64,000 bases of DNA, taken from assembly GCA_902765215.1 (NCBI GenBank), contig CACWZA010000001.1:1-64000 (forward strand), given 5' to 3'. Numbering within the stretch: position 1 is the first letter of the stretch; the number at the start of each line of letters is the position of its first letter. A program made the translations under genes and the position numbers. Below, one piece after another: positions 1 to 7,503 of the stretch. The notes under the pieces are model-generated. The model ran no database searches and was not told the DNA's origin. It was given only the letters and a program-made list of their open reading frames with translations. This DNA is from an uncultured bacterium (GTDB lineage Bacteria; Cyanobacteriota; Vampirovibrionia; Gastranaerophilales; Gastranaerophilaceae).

Positions 1-15
1 ATGGGTGTTACCCAT
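1..15 (-). other. small hairpin 3' of tRNA-Arg
   Basis: A perfect 6-bp inverted repeat (ATGGGT / ACCCAT, 3-nt loop) lies just downstream of the tRNA-Arg gene on the minus strand. It could be the stem of a terminator, but the expected T tract would fall beyond the left edge, so this is not confirmed. Confidence 0.3.
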
Positions 16-28
16 CCTTATTTTTATT

Positions 29-102
<74 letters not shown>

Positions 103-213
103 TTAACCGTTTGCTATACTAGAATAGCATATCAATATCGTTTTGCAAGTTTTTATTTTGTACCGCACCAAACCCTAATCACATGATATTTTGTATTTTT
201 ATTTTGTTTCTTA

Positions 214-219
214 TATAAT
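214..219 (+). promoter_or_regulatory. -10 box 7 nt before the ATG (leaderless geometry)
   Basis: TATAAT at 214-219 is preceded at 17-nt spacing by TTGTAT (191-196). The ATG at 227 begins 8 nt after the box, about where transcription would start. No Shine-Dalgarno lies between. Confidence 0.55.
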
Positions 220-226
220 AAGACCT

Positions 227-1126
227 ATGAAGAGATTTATTATATTCTTACTAATGTTAGCTATCACAATGGGGAATTTGGTATACGCCAAGGAAAAACC
301 GGAAGAACTTCCTATCCGTCAGCGTTTGAATAATTCCAAACCGACCTTTGCTAACAAATATTCAATCGTTAAATTCTTTGAAGAACATGTCTATTATGCA
401 AACGAAAACGATTTAGGCAACTTCTTAAAACTCTATGCTCCGTCATATATCAGCAACGACGGGTTCAACATGGACTCAACAAGAGAGTTGTTTACCGATT
501 TGTGGAAACAATATAACGGCATAAGATACAAGAACAAAGTAAATTCCGTTGCCTTCTTCGGTGACACAGCGATTGTAAATGTATCAGAAATCGCTTCTGC
601 CGCTATCAAAGACGACAGCAAGAACGGTGAATTAAAGAGCTGTGTTGATGTAATTTATTACCTTGAAAGAAAAGGCAAAAGCTGGGTAATAACAGGCGAA
701 AATGTTATATCGGAAGAAATTGCCATCATTTGGGGTGATGCAAGAAGTGTTGCAATGTATCTGGAAGCGCCACAGCTTGTAGGTGCTGGCAACGAATACA
801 GTGCAAAACTCTTTATTGCTCCGCCAAGCGGAATTTTTGCAATAGGTTCTATAAGCAACGAAATCGTTTCTTATCCGCAAAAACCTCAAAAAGATGTATT
901 CAAAAAATTCGCTCAGGACTACACTCTTGAAAGAATTATGATGGCTAATAACAAGAGCACTAACGAATATGTCGTTGCATCTATCGGGTTCTCAAGACCA
1001 TCAGTTAACAAAGCAACAGGGTTTAATATGAATTTATCAGGGTATGCCTGCCTTATAAGACGTGTTAATGTAGTACCTAAAAACAAATATATAGAGGTAA
1101 AAGGTGACACAGCACAAGCAAAATAA
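227..1126 (+). CDS. secreted NTF2-like domain protein
   Basis: A 299-aa exported protein. The N-terminus is a signal peptide: basic MKR, a hydrophobic core, and a likely cleavage after VYA. Residues about 40-170 have the pattern of an NTF2/SnoaL-like domain: a helix with YYANENDLGNFLKLYAP, then YKNKVNSVAFFGDTAIVNV and a strand with GKSWVITGENVI. The C-terminal ~120 residues are a second beta-rich region I do not recognise. The start is the ATG at 227, because the reading frame upstream opens only with a TTG inside the promoter. It is the first gene of an apparent operon and overlaps lspA by 23 nt. Its ligand is unknown. Confidence 0.6.
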   Translation: MKRFIIFLLMLAITMGNLVYAKEKPEELPIRQRLNNSKPTFANKYSIVKFFEEHVYYANENDLGNFLKLYAPSYISNDGFNMDSTRELFTDLWKQYNGIRYKNKVNSVAFFGDTAIVNVSEIASAAIKDDSKNGELKSCVDVIYYLERKGKSWVITGENVISEEIAIIWGDARSVAMYLEAPQLVGAGNEYSAKLFIAPPSGIFAIGSISNEIVSYPQKPQKDVFKKFAQDYTLERIMMANNKSTNEYVVASIGFSRPSVNKATGFNMNLSGYACLIRRVNVVPKNKYIEVKGDTAQAK

Positions 1127-1589
1127 CAGATTAAATCCGATACCTTATTTCATTGTTTGTTTAACTGTTATGATTGCATTCAATATGTATTTTACGAACA
1201 GTATTTTACATAATATTTTTGTCGGGAGTGAAAACTTTAACTTCATAGATATTGTCTATGTTCAAAACACAGGGGCGGCCTTTTCCTCGTTCCAGCACTC
1301 AACTGCGCTTTTAGTATTCATTTCAATACTTGCTATCCTTATGATTCTCATTGAACTTTTCAGGGATATAAACAAATATTCAATTCCGACCTTTTTTGCA
1401 TCAGCAATGCTTGTATCAGGAATTGTCTGCAACACCTACGAAAGAATTACACTCGGGTATGTAAGAGATTATATAAGTCTGAAATTCGTTGAATTTCCCG
1501 TCTTTAACATATCTGATATTCTGATTAATCTCGGTGTTCTTGCAATTGTAGTTTTAATTTTAACGAAAAAGTACAAAAGAAATGACTAA
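1104..1589 (+). CDS. lspA: lipoprotein signal peptidase (signal peptidase II)
   Basis: LspA is the inner-membrane aspartyl protease that cleaves the signal peptide of prolipoproteins after lipidation. The 161-aa length is typical and four hydrophobic segments are visible. Family motifs are present: VQNTGAAFS (residues 53-61), GIVCNTYER (106-114), VRDY with catalytic Asp122, and FNISDI with the second catalytic Asp139. Translation starts at a GTG with the SD GAGG seven bases upstream. It overlaps the preceding gene by 23 nt and the following pseudouridine synthase by 8 nt, so translational coupling is likely. The lspA-rluD order is common in bacteria. Confidence 0.93.
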   Translation: MTQHKQNNRLNPIPYFIVCLTVMIAFNMYFTNSILHNIFVGSENFNFIDIVYVQNTGAAFSSFQHSTALLVFISILAILMILIELFRDINKYSIPTFFASAMLVSGIVCNTYERITLGYVRDYISLKFVEFPVFNISDILINLGVLAIVVLILTKKYKRND

Positions 1590-2505
1590 AAAATTGTTCA
1601 AAATAGACGAAACAGATGCAGAAGTGCGTATTGATACATATCTTTCCGATATGCTTGAATCGTATTCCCGCACAAAAATTCAGGAACTTATAAAATCAAA
1701 AAATGTACTCGTTAACGGAAAACCCTGCAAACCATCATTAACCGTTCACATCGATGATGAAATTATTTGCGATATAACAGATTTAGAAACCCCAATATTA
1801 CCTGAAAATATTGATATTCAGGTTGTTTGGGAAGACGAAAATTTTGCAATCGTAAATAAACCGTCAGGGATGCTCACTCACCCGACATCAAAAGACAAAA
1901 CAGGAACTCTGGTCAATGCACTTATGTTCAAATACGGCGATAACTTGTCAGATCTGAACGGCGATTTCAGAAAAGGGATAGTCCACCGCTTAGACAGGTA
2001 CACCTCAGGGCTTTTGATAATTGCAAAAAACAATGAGGCACACGAAAAAATTGCCAAAATGATAAAAGAAAGAGAAATCGAAAAACGCTACAGAACAATA
2101 GTAAAAGGCCGACTGACTGAAAACGTAATTATAAACGAACCGATAGGCAGAAGCAAAACTAACCCGAATAAAATGTGCGTTACCCCTGACGGGAAACCAA
2201 GCCTGACGGAAGTTAGCCTGATTGAACAGTTTGACGATGCGACCTATTTGGATGTGAACTTAAAAACAGGACGCACCCACCAAATCAGGGTTCATCTTTC
2301 ACATATAAACCATCCCGTTTTTAACGACACACTGTACGGATTTGGGAAAATGAAGATTAAAACAGATGAACAGGTGCTCCAGTCTTATAAAATAAAATTT
2401 GTTAATCCGTTCAACAACCAGCTTGTTGAAGCAGAAATAGAACCTGACGAAAAACTAACCAAGGTTCTGTACTATTTAAGACAGAAAGGAAATAATAATG
2501 AATAA
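1582..2505 (+). CDS. rluD: RluD-family 23S rRNA pseudouridine synthase
   Basis: This enzyme isomerises specific uridines to pseudouridine in large-subunit rRNA. The 307-aa protein has an N-terminal S4 RNA-binding domain (residues about 15-75, with SRTKIQELIKSKNVLVNG) and an RluA/RluD catalytic domain. The signature HRLDRYTSG is at 135-143 with catalytic Asp138, and GRTHQIRVHL lies near 230. It overlaps lspA by 8 nt and the next gene by 8 nt, indicating one transcript. The exact target uridines cannot be assigned from sequence; RluD itself modifies helix 69, but paralogs differ. Confidence 0.88.
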   Translation: MTKKLFKIDETDAEVRIDTYLSDMLESYSRTKIQELIKSKNVLVNGKPCKPSLTVHIDDEIICDITDLETPILPENIDIQVVWEDENFAIVNKPSGMLTHPTSKDKTGTLVNALMFKYGDNLSDLNGDFRKGIVHRLDRYTSGLLIIAKNNEAHEKIAKMIKEREIEKRYRTIVKGRLTENVIINEPIGRSKTNPNKMCVTPDGKPSLTEVSLIEQFDDATYLDVNLKTGRTHQIRVHLSHINHPVFNDTLYGFGKMKIKTDEQVLQSYKIKFVNPFNNQLVEAEIEPDEKLTKVLYYLRQKGNNNE

Positions 2506-2833
2506 AATAACAGGATATTTTTTGTGGCTTGCAATACTGGCTTTTGCCGGTTCAAAAGGGTTTAAAATGATAGTCAGTCTGAACGGCTCACTCCCGACAG
2601 AAGTTTTTTCCGCTGTAATAACAGCAACCGTATATATTGGTTTATGCGGATTTGCCCTCGCTGCAATAATTTATAAAAGCATGTTTTCAAGAACATCAAA
2701 CTCTCTTAACGAATACAAAAGAGAGTTAGAAAAAGAATCTATCGACAAGAACGAAAGTTCATCAAAAATTAAAGTTCTTGAATCAAAAATAGAAGTTCTT
2801 GAAAAAGCACTCGAACAGGCTTTAAAGGGATAA
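2498..2833 (+). CDS. small membrane protein with C-terminal coiled coil
   Basis: A 111-aa protein of unknown function. Two hydrophobic helices (residues about 5-25 and 37-60) are followed by a charged, heptad-rich tail (about 68-110, with repeated KVLESKIEVLEKALEQAL-type spacing) predicted to form a coiled coil in the cytoplasm. The SD AAAGGA precedes the ATG. It overlaps rluD by 8 nt and is the last gene of the operon, because the next gene has its own promoter-like element. Nothing suggests a more specific role. Confidence 0.6.
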   Translation: MNKITGYFLWLAILAFAGSKGFKMIVSLNGSLPTEVFSAVITATVYIGLCGFALAAIIYKSMFSRTSNSLNEYKRELEKESIDKNESSSKIKVLESKIEVLEKALEQALKG

Positions 2834-2855
2834 ATAATTTATACAATTACCCCAA

Positions 2856-2887
2856 CTGGCAAAAAAAATTTTCAGGGGTTTTAATGC
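2856..2887 (+). promoter_or_regulatory. shared promoter-like element, copy 1
   Basis: CTGGCA (2856-2861), exactly 20 nt, then TAATGC (2882-2887), 28 nt from -10 start to ATG. The 20-nt spacer contains TTTTCAGGGG, matching the core seen in the other copies (TTTT[T/C]A[G/C]G). It lies upstream of the first nucleotidyltransferase. Confidence 0.55.
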
Positions 2888-2909
2888 ATACATAAGGAGA
2901 TTCTTATTT

Positions 2910-4145
2910 ATGACAGATATTACCCCAACACTAAGTACTGTGCGTTCTTCAGGCACAATTACCCCAAATAAAACAAATACTCAGAGAACATATATTAATG
3001 GAAAAACTACAGACAGAATAGAAAAAGTTAATAACTCTGCAATAAAAGAAAAGTCTGAAAGAATGCTTTTATCACTTTTAAAGACAGGGCTCAGCGGGGA
3101 AGAACTTGATAAATCCGAGTTTTTAAACGCAACAAAAGAGGACTGGAAGAAAGTTCTTGAACTGGGGAACGAATCATCTGTCACCGCAATCTTACTCGAC
3201 GGAGCAGAAAAACTCCCTAAAAACAGCATACCGCACGAAACACTTATAGAAATGCTCACATACAGAGCAAATGCAGAAAAAGAACACGCTAAACGACTTC
3301 AAATAATAAGCGAACTGACCGAAAAATTTGATAAAAGAGGGGTTGATACAGTCCACCTCAAAGGGGTTGGTTTCTCGATGAATTATCCAAAACCAAACCA
3401 CAGATTTGGCTGCGATATTGATATCTTCACAAGATTACACGGTCAGGAAACAACAAACCTGTCAAATTCTTACAATATCGCTGACGGCGTAATGATAGAA
3501 GAAGGTCTTGAAGTCGGCTCTTACAACAATCCAAACGCAAAACACAGCGAATTCAGATACAACGGGGTTGAAGTAGATAATCACAAGTATTTCATTGCAA
3601 AGAAACAATTCCCTTACGCAGCAAAACTTGATGAATATTTACACAAAAACCTCAAACCGCATGAACAACTTTTACCTAACGGCAAAAAAGTACTTGTTCC
3701 GTCAAAAGAATTTAACACAATTTTTATCTCACATCACGCATTCCAGCACCATGTTATAAACGAGCTTAACCTCCACCACCTTACAGACTGGAGCATGCAT
3801 GTAAAAAATAACGGGTTGGAACTGCCGGAGGAAGCAAAGGGAACACCGTTTGAAAAATTCACTTATGCCCTCACAAACCTGTCTAACAGATACCTCGGCA
3901 CAAATGTAAAAGTTCCTGAGGACAGAAAATATGAAGACAAACTGATGCAGGAAATTATCCACCCGAAATGGATAGATAAACCAAGTCCTGAATTAAACAA
4001 TTTTGAATTACTTATCCATAAAACAAAACGCTGCTTTAAGAATGCGAAACGTTCACACGAACTTGGCGGATACAACACTTTTGCTATCTTCGGTAAGGCT
4101 GCTTTACATAAACTGCTTAATCCGACAACACTTTTTGTAAGATAA
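2910..4145 (+). CDS. NTP_transf_5-like nucleotidyltransferase, paralog 1
   Basis: A 411-aa protein resembling the putative nucleotidyltransferase family NTP_transf_5. The core is LKGVGFSMNYPKP then HRFGCDIDIF (about residues 150-173), with the metal-binding DID at 169-171. A third acidic candidate is in VDNHKYF (about 223). A helical part follows with SHHAFQHH and LHHLTDWSMH. The first ~55 residues are low-complexity and Thr/Asn-rich, containing two ITP tripeptides. No signal peptide or membrane segment is seen. SD AAGGAG precedes the ATG. It is the first of three tandem paralogs, each with its own leader. The substrate is unknown; family members act on small molecules, peptides or polymers. 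Confidence 0.7.
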   Translation: MTDITPTLSTVRSSGTITPNKTNTQRTYINGKTTDRIEKVNNSAIKEKSERMLLSLLKTGLSGEELDKSEFLNATKEDWKKVLELGNESSVTAILLDGAEKLPKNSIPHETLIEMLTYRANAEKEHAKRLQIISELTEKFDKRGVDTVHLKGVGFSMNYPKPNHRFGCDIDIFTRLHGQETTNLSNSYNIADGVMIEEGLEVGSYNNPNAKHSEFRYNGVEVDNHKYFIAKKQFPYAAKLDEYLHKNLKPHEQLLPNGKKVLVPSKEFNTIFISHHAFQHHVINELNLHHLTDWSMHVKNNGLELPEEAKGTPFEKFTYALTNLSNRYLGTNVKVPEDRKYEDKLMQEIIHPKWIDKPSPELNNFELLIHKTKRCFKNAKRSHELGGYNTFAIFGKAALHKLLNPTTLFVR

Positions 4146-4170
4146 CAAAATATTACAAATTTTAATACTA

Positions 4171-4202
4171 CTAGCAAATAATATTTTTAGGCTCCTTAAG
4201 AT
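4171..4202 (+). promoter_or_regulatory. shared promoter-like element, copy 2
   Basis: CTAGCA (4171-4176), exactly 20 nt, then TAAGAT (4197-4202). The spacer carries the core ATTTTTAGGC. The ATG is 26 nt from the -10 start. An inverted repeat AGGCTCCTTA / TAAGGAGTCT (4189-4198 and 4208-4217) overlaps the element and includes the SD. Confidence 0.55.
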
Positions 4203-4222
4203 AAACATAAGGAGTCTTATTT

Positions 4223-5449
4223 ATGAATACAATTACCCCATTAACAAGCACTCAAGGTGCTGTATCAATAAACTCTAAGAACGCAAACCGCAGAGCGTTT
4301 TTAGGAACAAACGGTGTAGATAAAGTAGAAAAAATAGGGAACACAAACCCTAACGAAAAACCGGTAAAAATGTTGTTATCACTGCTTCGTTCTTCACTCA
4401 GCGGAGAAGAAATCCAACAGGAAGCCTTCAAAGGTGCAAACTATCACGACTGGACAACAATGTTAACAATCGCTCACCGTTCATCAACAACCGGTATTGC
4501 ATACGATTCATTAAAAAAACTCCCTAAAGGCACAGTTCCTACAGGCATTTCTTTAAAAATGGCTGAATATATAAGAGAAATTGAAGATAAATATGCAAGA
4601 CAAGAAGCTGTTCTTACAGATTTATCAAAACAATATGGCGAAAAAGGTATCGAAACAATTGCACTCAAAGGGCTCGGTTCATCACTTAACTACCCTGTTC
4701 CACAACACAGACACGGCAGAGATATCGATATCTTCACAAGATTTAAAAACACTGTAACGGAAGATCGTTCAAACTCAACCGAGCTTGTTGACGATATGAT
4801 GATAGAAAAAGGTATACAGGTAGAAGACTACAGAGTTCCAAAAGCTAAACACAGTGAATTTTTATACAACGATTTGGTTGTAGAAAACCACAAATACTTT
4901 GTAAACAAAGAGGCAATGCCGGAAGCAAAAAAAATCGATGCAATTTTACACAAAGTATTGAACCCTGTTGAAAAAACTCTTCCGAGCGGAACAAAAATAT
5001 TAACTCCGTCTAAAGAGTTTAACACAGTTTTCTTGGCACAACACGCATTCCAGCACTATGCCTTCGGCGGAATAGATTTACACAACCTCGTCGACTGGAG
5101 CATGCATATTAAACAAAACGGAATCTGTTTCCCTGAAGAACTTAAAGGTACAAAAGTTGAAGAATTTGCAAATGCACTCACTAATGTGTCAAACAAATAT
5201 TTAGGTACAAATGTTGAAGCACCTAAAAACGAAGCTTACGAAAAAAGATTGTTTGAAAAAATTCTTCACCCTGATCCTGTCAGACCGCCTGAAAACCTCA
5301 GCAATTATGAAATCATAATGTTTAAAACAAAACGTTTCCTTAACAGATTCAATGAAACAAAAGAATTGACAGGAAGAAGCTTATCAAACGCAATAATTCA
5401 TTCCGTAAAAGCACACCTGAGAAAACCCGGTACAATTTTAGGAATATAA
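4223..5449 (+). CDS. NTP_transf_5-like nucleotidyltransferase, paralog 2
   Basis: A 408-aa paralog of the preceding gene, colinear over its whole length. The catalytic region reads LKGLGSSLNYPVP then HRHGRDIDIF, keeping the DID metal triad pair, and VENHKYF supplies a glutamate at the position of the third acid. AQHAFQHYAFGGIDLHNLVDWSMH matches the helical part of paralog 1. The N-terminal ~40 residues vary but keep an ITP near the start and a block NRRAFLGTNGVDKVEK that is shared in pattern with the other two. SD AAGGAG. Function unknown; intact active-site residues argue that it is an enzyme and not a relic. Confidence 0.7.
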   Translation: MNTITPLTSTQGAVSINSKNANRRAFLGTNGVDKVEKIGNTNPNEKPVKMLLSLLRSSLSGEEIQQEAFKGANYHDWTTMLTIAHRSSTTGIAYDSLKKLPKGTVPTGISLKMAEYIREIEDKYARQEAVLTDLSKQYGEKGIETIALKGLGSSLNYPVPQHRHGRDIDIFTRFKNTVTEDRSNSTELVDDMMIEKGIQVEDYRVPKAKHSEFLYNDLVVENHKYFVNKEAMPEAKKIDAILHKVLNPVEKTLPSGTKILTPSKEFNTVFLAQHAFQHYAFGGIDLHNLVDWSMHIKQNGICFPEELKGTKVEEFANALTNVSNKYLGTNVEAPKNEAYEKRLFEKILHPDPVRPPENLSNYEIIMFKTKRFLNRFNETKELTGRSLSNAIIHSVKAHLRKPGTILGI

Positions 5450-5474
5450 GTTTCTTTAACAAATCTTATTAAAT

Positions 5475-5506
5475 CTGGCAAAAAATATTTTTAGGCTCCT
5501 TATAAT
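5475..5506 (+). promoter_or_regulatory. shared promoter-like element, copy 3
   Basis: CTGGCA (5475-5480), exactly 20 nt, then a perfect TATAAT (5501-5506). The spacer carries ATTTTTAGGC. The ATG is 26 nt from the -10 start. The same inverted repeat as in copy 2 is present (5493-5502 and 5512-5521). Confidence 0.6.
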
Positions 5507-5526
5507 AAACATAAGGAGTCTTATTT

Positions 5527-6759
5527 ATGAATGCAACTACCCCGGGCATTTTAGAAACACAAAATATACCGTATATAAAACCCCAAGAAAAAGCCACCGG
5601 CAGAGCGTTTTTGCGTGCAGCAGGCACAGACAGGGTTGAAACAGGAAACATAAACCCGCTCAGCAAACCCGTAACAATGCTTATGTCAATGCTTAAAGCA
5701 TCTCTTGGGGATAAAGAAATCGATATGAATGCGTTCAAAGGCGCAAACTACCACGACTGGAACAAATTACTTGAAATAGCAAATGAATCAACAGTTACAG
5801 GCATGGCGTTAGATGCTGCAAATAAGCTTCCGAAAGGCACTATCCCAACGGGTATTGCAATAAAAATGGCTGAATTTGCCCTTGAAGAAGAAGAAAAACA
5901 TGCTTATCAGGAAAAAATTCTTGGCGAATTATCACAAAAACTGGAAAGCAAAGGGGCTGAAATGATTCAGCTTAAAGGAATAGGTTTCTCAATGAATTAC
6001 CCTGTTCCTCAACACAGATTTGGCGGTGACATTGATGTTTTCACCCGCAAAAAAGGTACAGTAACCGAAGGCTATTCAAACACATGGGATATGTTCAACA
6101 AAATGATGATTGAAGAAGGCTGCCTCGTTGAAGACCACAAACGCAAAAAACACAAACACAGTGAGTTTGATTATAAAGGTGTCAGAATTGAAAACCACAA
6201 TTATTTCTTAAACAAAGAAAGAATGATTGAGGCAGGCAAGATTGATGCATATCTGCACAAAACACTCAATCCGAGAGAACAAATCTTACCAAACGGAACA
6301 AAAATTCTTGTACCTTCAAAAGAATTTAACAGTGTATTTATGGCACATCACGCCTTCCAACACTATGTTTTCGGAGGAATTGACATTCACCACTTAACAG
6401 ACTGGGGTATGCACCTCAAAAAAGACGGATTTACTTTCCCTGAAGAATTAAAGGGCACAAGATTTGAAAAATTCACCTATGCGCTCACAAATCTTTCAAA
6501 CAAATATCTCGGCACAGATGTAAAAGTTCCCGAGGACAAAGAATACGAAGAAAAAATCTTCAAAAAACTTTTATACCAGAAAAAAGAAACTGTTCCTGAA
6601 AATTATAACAGTATTCAAACCTTTGCATTCAAGGTAAAACGCCTGTATGAACACGCAAAAACAGCAAAAGAATACACAGGAACTTCTATCTTCAGAGTTT
6701 TCGTTGATGCAGGGTTAATAAAGGTTGCAAACCCTAAAGCAATTTTAAGAAAATTATAA
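5527..6759 (+). CDS. NTP_transf_5-like nucleotidyltransferase, paralog 3
   Basis: A 410-aa paralog of the two genes before it. The core is LKGIGFSMNYPVP then HRFGGDIDVF, with IENHNYF for the third acid and AHHAFQHYVFGGIDIHHLTDWGMH in the helical part. The N-terminus again has a TTP near the start and a TGRAFLRAAGTDRVE block. Paralogs 2 and 3 look closer to each other than to paralog 1 (shared KGANYHDW and YVFGGID-type segments, near-identical leaders), which suggests a later second duplication. SD AAGGAG. A strong hairpin follows at 6770-6789, but its T tract serves the opposite strand. Confidence 0.7.
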   Translation: MNATTPGILETQNIPYIKPQEKATGRAFLRAAGTDRVETGNINPLSKPVTMLMSMLKASLGDKEIDMNAFKGANYHDWNKLLEIANESTVTGMALDAANKLPKGTIPTGIAIKMAEFALEEEEKHAYQEKILGELSQKLESKGAEMIQLKGIGFSMNYPVPQHRFGGDIDVFTRKKGTVTEGYSNTWDMFNKMMIEEGCLVEDHKRKKHKHSEFDYKGVRIENHNYFLNKERMIEAGKIDAYLHKTLNPREQILPNGTKILVPSKEFNSVFMAHHAFQHYVFGGIDIHHLTDWGMHLKKDGFTFPEELKGTRFEKFTYALTNLSNKYLGTDVKVPEDKEYEEKIFKKLLYQKKETVPENYNSIQTFAFKVKRLYEHAKTAKEYTGTSIFRVFVDAGLIKVANPKAILRKL

Positions 6760-6760
6760 T

Positions 6761-6790
6761 AAAAAAAAAGGCCACTCCCCGGAGTGGCCT
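6761..6790 (-). terminator. rho-independent terminator
   Basis: A 9-bp GC-rich stem GGCCACTCC / GGAGTGGCC with a 2-nt tip lies at 6770-6789. On the minus strand it is followed by nine T residues, so it terminates the 146-aa coiled-coil gene. It may also slow plus-strand transcripts. Confidence 0.85.
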
Positions 6791-6830
6791 AAAATTCGAT
6801 TTAGTAAGATTAGGTAAGTAAAAAATCTTA

Positions 6831-7271
6831 TTATGAAATGCCTTCAGCATAATTGTAATCATTCTTGATATTTTCTGAAATCATTGTCTTATATGAATCC
6901 ATGTAAGAGTTGATTTCCTGCAATTCTGTTGATAATGTTGTGATTTGGTTTTGCAGAATTGCTTCCCAAGAGGTCATTTCTTCTACCTGAGATTCATAAT
7001 AACAATCTACATATTCTATCTCTTCTGCGTACTCAGGTATTTCTGTGTAATCGTGGTATGTGTATTGCGGGTTATTTACATAAGTAGTAGTGAAAATGTT
7101 TTTGCATTCATTACGAACAGCCTTATATCTGTCTGTTCTCCAGTCAGCCAGATCGCGAGTTTGTGCACTAGCAAGGGTCTTGCTATTTTGCATTTGCGTT
7201 ATCTGTGTAGTTATCATGTTACGACGATGAACATACGATAACAGCGTTTCGTTTAAAACTGCTTCTGCCAT
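6831..7271 (-). CDS. hypothetical coiled-coil protein
   Basis: A 146-aa soluble protein of unknown function. The N-terminal part (residues about 5-45, LSYVHRRNMITTQITQMQN and onward) and the C-terminal part (about 105-140, ILQNQITTLSTELQEINSY) are amphipathic helices likely to form coiled coils. A Tyr/Glu-rich loop (about 68-95) separates them. There is no signal peptide. A helix-loop-helix design with similar ends resembles small structural or secretion-apparatus subunits, but I cannot support such a role. A strong terminator follows, so it is probably monocistronic. Confidence 0.55.
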   Translation of the reverse strand: MAEAVLNETLLSYVHRRNMITTQITQMQNSKTLASAQTRDLADWRTDRYKAVRNECKNIFTTTYVNNPQYTYHDYTEIPEYAEEIEYVDCYYESQVEEMTSWEAILQNQITTLSTELQEINSYMDSYKTMISENIKNDYNYAEGIS

Positions 7272-7503
7272 TTTGCTCTCTTACCTTATTGTAAATCTTA
7301 CATGTATATAAAGTAATTTTTTTTAACCTGATTTCAGAGAGTATTTATTTCGTTACAAAAGTTAACATGTCAAAACATGCATGGTTACATGGTTTCGGCG
7401 ATTTTCACTATCCGCAAACAGGAACAGATTAAGGGGCTTTTTATATGTATTCAAAACTTGAAGAAAAAGGTTTTACTCATATAATTAAGAAGAGGATATA
7501 AAA

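Noticed and set aside
191-226. Extension of the first CDS to a TTG at 191
   Set aside because: The TTG lies inside a TTGTAT-N17-TATAAT promoter and the ATG at 227 begins a normal signal peptide.
2856-2887. Sigma-54 promoter
   Set aside because: GG/GC spacing does not match the -24/-12 pattern; the GCA hexamer and a TA-rich box are 20 nt apart.
7445-7501. 18-codon upstream reading frame before the zinc ATPase
   Set aside because: A short ATG frame ends just before the gene, but it has no good SD and no evidence of control; not listed.
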